In this document: positions 8,557-11,610 of the stretch, piece after piece
Position numbering within the stretch: position 1 is the stretch's first letter
Layout of the letters: each line of letters opens with the position of its first letter
NCBI GenBank assembly: GCA_028692515.1
Contig: JAQUXG010000029.1
Coordinates: 1 to 11,610 of the forward strand
Origin: Kiritimatiellales bacterium
GTDB lineage: Bacteria > Verrucomicrobiota > Kiritimatiellia > Kiritimatiellales > Tichowtungiaceae
DNA: 11,610 nucleotides
Direction: 5' to 3'
Program-made: the position numbers and the translations under genes
The notes under the pieces: model-generated
Told to the model about the DNA's origin: nothing
Databases searched by the model: none
The model's input: only the letters and a program-made list of their open reading frames with translations

Positions 8557-10209
8557 TTAACCAACGTCAACAATCGACGGTGTATAGTCGGCTGGCGGCT
8601 CGTAACCGAGCAGCTTGATGCAGGTTCCGGCCAGACTGCTGATGCCCAAATCCTTCGCCGCAGAAAGCCGTGCTTTGGCGGTGCCGGACGGATCGTAAAC
8701 GATGGCCGGAACCGGATTGAGCGAGTGGGCGGTTTTGGCATTGGGCTTGCCGTCTTTGCCGGTTTTCACCGCACCGGTCTTGTCGTGCTCATACATGTCG
8801 TCCGCGTTGCCGTGGTCGGCGCTGATGACCATGATGCCGTTGGCTTTTTCGACAGCGGCTTTGAGTTTGCCAAGACCTTCATCAACTGCCTGAACCGCAA
8901 TGGTGACTGCCGGAAAAACGCCGGTATGGCCGACCATGTCGCCGTTGGGATAGTTGAGACGGATAAATTCATACTTGCCGCTCTCAATGGCTTTCACAAC
9001 GGCATCGGTAATTTCGTCGGCCTTCATGCGCGGAGCGTTTTCAAACGGGCAGACGTCGGATTTGATTTCAACGTAGTCTTCAAGCGCCTCGTTGAATTTG
9101 TCGGCGCGGTTGCCGTTGAAGAAATAGGTGACGTGTCCGTACTTTTGCGTTTCGCTGATGGCCAGCTGATGAATGCCGGTGGCGGCGAGAAATTCGCCCA
9201 TCGTGCGGTCAATGGCGGGCGGCGTGACGAGATAGTTTTTCGGGATTTTCAGATCGCCGTCGTACTGCATCATGCCGGCGTAATTAACTTTCGGCTTCGG
9301 ACCACGGTCGAACTCTTTCAGTTCGTCGGCTTCAAACGCTTTGGTGATTTCCAGCGCACGGTCTCCGCGGAAGTTGAAGAAAACCACGCTGTCGCCGTCG
9401 ACGATCGGGCCGACCGCTTTGCCATCGCGTTCGATCACGAACGGCGGCAGATCCTGGTCGAGGATACCGGGTTTTTCAGCGCGGAAGGTTTCAACTGCTT
9501 CTTTCATGGAGGCGAACTTGCGCCCCTCGCCTTTTACGTGGGTGTCCCACCCGCGCTTGACCATGCTCCAGTCGGCATTGTAGCGATCCATGGTGATGTT
9601 CATGCGGCCACCGCCGGAGGCGATGGAATAGTCGGCCGTGCCGTCGGCGTTGAGTTCAGCCAGAAAGGCTTCGAAGGGTTCAACAAATTCAAGTGCGGAG
9701 GTCGGCGGTACATCGCGACCGTCGATCAGCGGGTGAACGCGGGCGGTTTTGACCCCTTCGGCTTTGGCATGTTCCAGCATCGCCCGCAGGTGCGCGATAT
9801 TGCTGTGAACATTACCATCCGAGAAAAGACCGATGAAATGAAGCGCAGAGCCGTTGGCCTTGACGTTGGAAACCAGATCTTTCCAGGTTTTGCCTTCGAA
9901 CATCGCGCCCGTTGCAATGGCTTCGCCAACCAGTGCCGCGCCCTGATGGAATACACGTCCGCAACCAATGGCGTTGTGGCCGACTTCGCTGTTGCCCATA
10001 TCACTGTCATCCGGCAGGCCGACCGCTTTGCCGTGCGCCTTGAGCTGCGTGGAAACGCCATTTTGCATCAACCAGTCCAGATTGGGGGTCTTGGCCGAAA
10101 GAACAAAGTCGCCTTCCGCATATTTGCCGATGCCCATGCCGTCCATGATAACCAGCACCACGGGGCCCTGAGCGCCTTTAAAAACTGTCGATTTTTTCAA
10201 TGCTTCCAT
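8557..10209 (-). CDS. gpmI: 2,3-bisphosphoglycerate-independent phosphoglycerate mutase
   Basis: A 550-residue cytoplasmic Mn-dependent enzyme of the alkaline-phosphatase superfamily that interconverts 3- and 2-phosphoglycerate in glycolysis and gluconeogenesis. Visible active-site elements are VIMDGMGIG (metal ligand D23), DMGNSEVGH (phospho-serine S74), NVHSN (H135), IDGRDVPP, GGGRM and MDRY, FNFRGDRA, NGDMVGH (D424, H428), SADHGNADD (D465, H466) and KTAHSLNPVP (H495). It is longer than the usual 505-515 residues. There is an N-terminal extension of about 11 residues, and the stretch between H466 and H495 is about 12 residues longer than in the classical enzyme, with Lys/Gly-rich sequence. 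The ATG at 10209 has GAGGAA 6 nt upstream. It is transcribed alone, divergently from infA. Confidence 0.97.
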   Translation of the reverse strand: MEALKKSTVFKGAQGPVVLVIMDGMGIGKYAEGDFVLSAKTPNLDWLMQNGVSTQLKAHGKAVGLPDDSDMGNSEVGHNAIGCGRVFHQGAALVGEAIATGAMFEGKTWKDLVSNVKANGSALHFIGLFSDGNVHSNIAHLRAMLEHAKAEGVKTARVHPLIDGRDVPPTSALEFVEPFEAFLAELNADGTADYSIASGGGRMNITMDRYNADWSMVKRGWDTHVKGEGRKFASMKEAVETFRAEKPGILDQDLPPFVIERDGKAVGPIVDGDSVVFFNFRGDRALEITKAFEADELKEFDRGPKPKVNYAGMMQYDGDLKIPKNYLVTPPAIDRTMGEFLAATGIHQLAISETQKYGHVTYFFNGNRADKFNEALEDYVEIKSDVCPFENAPRMKADEITDAVVKAIESGKYEFIRLNYPNGDMVGHTGVFPAVTIAVQAVDEGLGKLKAAVEKANGIMVISADHGNADDMYEHDKTGAVKTGKDGKPNAKTAHSLNPVPAIVYDPSGTAKARLSAAKDLGISSLAGTCIKLLGYEPPADYTPSIVDVG

Positions 10210-10215
10210 GTGTGT

Positions 10216-10221
10216 TTCCTC
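10216..10221 (-). promoter_or_regulatory. gpmI ribosome binding site GAGGAA
   Basis: GAGGAA on the minus strand sits 6 nt before ATG 10209 and supports that start over downstream methionines. Confidence 0.7.
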
Positions 10222-10250
10222 TTTTAAATTTTCTGATTTTCGAGCCGTTT

Positions 10251-10279
10251 AATATGCCCTATAGAAGCGTATCGCTCAA
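10251..10279 (-). promoter_or_regulatory. Candidate gpmI promoter
   Basis: On the minus strand TTGAGC (10279-10274) is followed after 17 bp by CATATT (10256-10251). Each hexamer matches four of six consensus bases. The predicted start lies about 35 bp before the gpmI ATG. The sequence around the -35 (AGAAGCGT-AT-CGCTCAAGT on the plus strand) recurs nearly exactly at 1779-1795. Confidence 0.35.
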
Positions 10280-10310
10280 GTTTTCGCGGCAACTCTTTTC
10301 AAAAGCCTTC

Positions 10311-10338
10311 TTGCAATAGCGGACTTCGCGTGTAGCAT
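10311..10338 (+). promoter_or_regulatory. Candidate infA promoter
   Basis: TTGCAA (10311-10316) and TAGCAT (10333-10338) are separated by 16 bp, each a moderate match to sigma70 hexamers, and lie about 40 bp before the infA ATG in the 165-bp gap shared with the divergent gpmI promoter. This is a pattern match only. Confidence 0.35.
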
Positions 10339-10374
10339 CGGCGGCTCGAAAAGAAAAACGCGACTGGAGAATGC

Positions 10375-10596
10375 ATGGCCAAAGATGATGTGATTGAACT
10401 CGAGGGTGTGGTGGAGAAGGTTCTGCCCGCCACGATGTATAACGTGAAGCTGTCGAACGGACACACCGTTCTGGCCCATATCTCCGGCAAAATGCGCAAA
10501 CATTTCATCCGGATCGCCATCGGTGACCGGGTTACCGTTGAAATCTCCCCTTACGACCTGACCAAGGGCCGCATTTCTTTCCGCCATAGAGACTAA
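10375..10596 (+). CDS. infA: Translation initiation factor IF-1
   Basis: This 73-residue protein covers the whole S1-like OB fold of IF-1: [18 protein letters not shown] at the start, [20 protein letters not shown] in the middle and the closing [25 protein letters not shown]-1 binds the 30S A site and works with IF-2 and IF-3 during initiation. The length is the family norm (about 72). GGAG lies 5 nt before the ATG. The gene is followed by rpsU and rpsT rather than standing in the spc ribosomal operon as in many bacteria. Confidence 0.98.
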   Translation: MAKDDVIELEGVVEKVLPATMYNVKLSNGHTVLAHISGKMRKHFIRIAIGDRVTVEISPYDLTKGRISFRHRD

Positions 10597-10608
10597 TGGC
10601 GATAGCGT

Positions 10609-10637
10609 TTGACAAAGCCCGCTCCATTCCCTAATTT
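10609..10637 (+). promoter_or_regulatory. Candidate rpsU-rpsT promoter
   Basis: A perfect TTGACA (10609-10614) lies just after the infA stop, followed after 17 bp by TAATTT (10632-10637); CCTAAT at 10630-10635 is the alternative -10 with a shorter spacer. The perfect -35 makes an internal promoter likely, although read-through from infA is also possible since no terminator lies between. Confidence 0.5.
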
Positions 10638-10667
10638 CTCCGCCTTTGTGAAAAATTTTACCCGCTT

Positions 10668-10676
10668 AAGGGGGTG
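10668..10676 (+). promoter_or_regulatory. Extended Shine-Dalgarno deciding the rpsU start
   Basis: AAGGGGGTG matches the full anti-Shine-Dalgarno complement AAGGAGGTG at eight of nine positions, the ninth being a possible G-U pair. It is followed by 9 nt and then ATG at 10686. The in-frame GTG at 10674 lies inside this site and therefore cannot be the functional start. Confidence 0.7.
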
Positions 10677-10685
10677 TTAAATAAT

Positions 10686-10925
10686 ATGGCCAGTACAACT
10701 TGTGAAGTGAAACTCCGCCGCGGCGAACCTGTAGAAAAAGGTCTCCGCCGTCTGAAGAAACTGCTCGACCGCGAAGGTATCCTGAAGGATATGCGCGGCC
10801 GGAAGTGCTTTGAGAAGCCGGGCGACAAACGTCGTAAGAAACAGGCTCGCGCCCGTTCCCGTGTAGCGCGTGATGCCCGCATGCCTGCCGGTGAAAACCG
10901 CAGAAGCACCCGCGACAGAGACTAA
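10686..10925 (+). CDS. rpsU: 30S ribosomal protein bS21
   Basis: The 79-residue product has the hallmark bS21 sequence CEVKLRRGEPVEKGLRRLKKLLDREGILKDM followed by a very basic helix (KRRKKQARARSR) and a Ser/Arg/Asp tail. bS21 is a small-subunit protein near the 16S rRNA 3' end and helps initiation. The family usually has 55-75 residues, so the C-terminal tail after about residue 65 is slightly long. I chose ATG 10686 over the in-frame GTG 10674 because the latter overlaps the Shine-Dalgarno. Only 20 bp separate it from rpsT, indicating one transcript. Confidence 0.95.
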   Translation: MASTTCEVKLRRGEPVEKGLRRLKKLLDREGILKDMRGRKCFEKPGDKRRKKQARARSRVARDARMPAGENRRSTRDRD

Positions 10926-10945
10926 ATTAAATAAAGGTTCAAACC

Positions 10946-11212
10946 ATGCCGAATATTAAAAGTGCAAAGAAAAGAGTGCGCTCTTCCGAGAAGCAGCGCA
11001 TCGGCAATATGGCGGTTAAGACGAAAGTCAAAACCGTCCGCCGCAAAACGCGCGATGTGCTGACCTCTGGCGTTGTCGAAACGTCTGAGCAGGCCGTACG
11101 CGATTACAGCTCGGTGCTTGATAAAGCCGTCAAACGCGGTGTCATCAAGAAAAACACCGCGATCCGCCGTAAAAAGCGGGCCGTTGCGGCCCTGCGCAAG
11201 CTGGCAAAATAA
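10946..11212 (+). CDS. rpsT: 30S ribosomal protein bS20
   Basis: This 88-residue basic protein has the typical bS20 opening MPNIKSAKKRVRSSEKQR and closing NTAIRRKKRAVAALRKLAK, predicted as a bundle of long helices binding 16S rRNA. The length is standard (85-90). An AAAGG about 10 nt before the ATG is a modest ribosome binding site. It closes the infA-rpsU-rpsT cluster and is followed by a TTCCA-N5-TGGAA dyad and a strong terminator. Confidence 0.97.
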   Translation: MPNIKSAKKRVRSSEKQRIGNMAVKTKVKTVRRKTRDVLTSGVVETSEQAVRDYSSVLDKAVKRGVIKKNTAIRRKKRAVAALRKLAK

Positions 11213-11213
11213 G

Positions 11214-11234
11214 TTTTTCCAACCATTGGAAAAA
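11214..11234. repeat. TTCCA-N5-TGGAA dyad after rpsT
   Basis: TTCCAACCATTGGAA (core 11217-11231) is extended by T and A runs to about 21 bp. It begins only 1 bp after the rpsT stop and ends just before the terminator stem. In RNA it could form a weak hairpin, but the G+C-rich stem beside it is clearly the terminator, so this copy more likely acts as DNA. Confidence 0.75.
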
Positions 11235-11235
11235 C

Positions 11236-11267
11236 AAAAAAGCCGTCCTTTACCGGACGGCTTTTTT
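11236..11267. terminator. Bidirectional rho-independent terminator between rpsT and the LptE-like gene
   Basis: AGCCGTCC (11241-11248) pairs with GGACGGCT (11255-11262) around a 6-nt loop. It is flanked by an A run on the left and T6 on the right, so it ends in a U tract on either strand. It lies between two convergent genes and can serve both. Confidence 0.92.
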
Positions 11268-11286
11268 CGTGGCGATTTCTGGCGGA

Positions 11287-11610
11287 CTACCAGCCGGTTA
11301 CGGTGAGGCTGATCGCTTTGCGCGCTAGATCAGAGGCCGCGGTCGGAAGTGCCGCACGTTTTGAAGCAGTCAGATCCGCCATAAACGGAAAATCAGAGTC
11401 GCCCGTCACCGCCGGGTTTTCATGAATCACCTCGCCGGTCTTCGCGTTGGAAAAAACGACCCGGCCTGTCAGCGTAATGCGGTATTCCTCGGCCAGCGAG
11501 CCCTGCCGACGATTAAAGGCCAACGCCTGCAGATCGAACCGAGTCAGCGTAACGGTCAGCATGGAATCCGCCTCGCTCTGCGAACGAACATCAAGCCGTC
11601 CGTCCATCTG
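11287..11610 (-). CDS. Probable LPS-assembly lipoprotein LptE-like, C-terminal part (5' end outside window)
   Basis: The frame is open through the right edge and ends in TAG at 11289-11287; about 107 residues are visible, and the ATG at 11607 is not necessarily the start. The segment has alternating strand-like sequence: a SMLTVTLTRFDLQAL strand, then EEYRITLTGRVVFSNAKTGEVIHENPAVTG, then a helix rich in Ala and Leu ending in DLARKAISLTVTGW. This pattern (an 'A-D-x-x-L-x-V-x-L' strand, a TGEV turn, then a closing helix) is what I associate with LptE, the outer-membrane lipoprotein that plugs LptD for LPS export. The signal peptide and lipobox that would confirm it are off the window. Related small envelope lipoproteins are the alternative. 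Confidence 0.6.
   Translation of the reverse strand, partial: QMDGRLDVRSQSEADSMLTVTLTRFDLQALAFNRRQGSLAEEYRITLTGRVVFSNAKTGEVIHENPAVTGDSDFPFMADLTASKRAALPTAASDLARKAISLTVTGW

Noticed and set aside
8377..10227. A 616-codon open frame on the plus strand antisense to gpmI
   Set aside because: The opposite strand encodes a full GpmI with every active-site motif. The antisense product has low-complexity Phe/Gly/Val/Ala-rich sequence with no family resemblance, as expected from a mirror of a codon-biased gene.
10674..10688. GTG at 10674 as the rpsU start
   Set aside because: It lies inside the Shine-Dalgarno sequence, and the four added residues are not part of the bS21 family pattern.

Overview
The window looks like ordinary chromosomal DNA of a Gram-negative bacterium with moderately high GC content. 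A signal-peptide-bearing periplasmic sensor kinase and a probable LPS-assembly lipoprotein (LptE-like) point to an outer membrane. The combination of two multi-PAS hybrid histidine kinases, housekeeping translation genes and many TTCCA-N5-TGGAA dyads makes me think of the Verrucomicrobiota/Kiritimatiellota (PVC) side of the tree. That placement is an impression; no marker in the window proves it.

Layout. (1) 1-1730, plus strand: the 3' end of an acyl-CoA synthetase-type AMP-forming ligase, overlapping by 4 bp a complete M20-family (PepT-like) zinc peptidase. (2) 1790-4654, minus strand, convergent with region 1: a soluble GAF-PAS-PAS hybrid histidine kinase with two receiver domains. (3) 4655-5163: a divergent intergenic region carrying tRNA-Ser(UGA) on the plus strand, with its own promoter and a terminator whose 5' arm is the tRNA 3' end. 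(4) 5164-8382, minus strand: a membrane hybrid kinase with a periplasmic solute-binding sensor domain, three PAS domains and one receiver. (5) 8383-8556: a gene-free gap with four TTCCA-N5-TGGAA dyads. (6) 8557-10209, minus strand: gpmI, the cofactor-independent phosphoglycerate mutase. (7) 10375-11212, plus strand: infA, rpsU and rpsT (IF-1, bS21, bS20). (8) 11236-11267: a bidirectional terminator, then the C-terminal part of an LptE-like gene on the minus strand that runs off the window.

How the genes relate. The ligase and peptidase are almost certainly translationally coupled. infA, rpsU and rpsT form a translation cluster, with a strong sigma70-like promoter candidate before rpsU. The two hybrid kinases share orientation, but the oppositely oriented tRNA unit separates them, so they are probably independent. 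Neither ends in a recognisable HPt domain, so their phosphorelay partners lie elsewhere.

The most interesting signal is not a gene. It is a 15-bp interrupted palindrome, TTCCA-N5-TGGAA, present seven times with perfect half-sites and constant spacing, where about 0.01 copies are expected by chance. Four copies are clustered upstream of the periplasmic-sensor kinase, one sits beside the rpsT terminator, and two lie inside coding sequence. I see no mobile element, CRISPR array or defence system.
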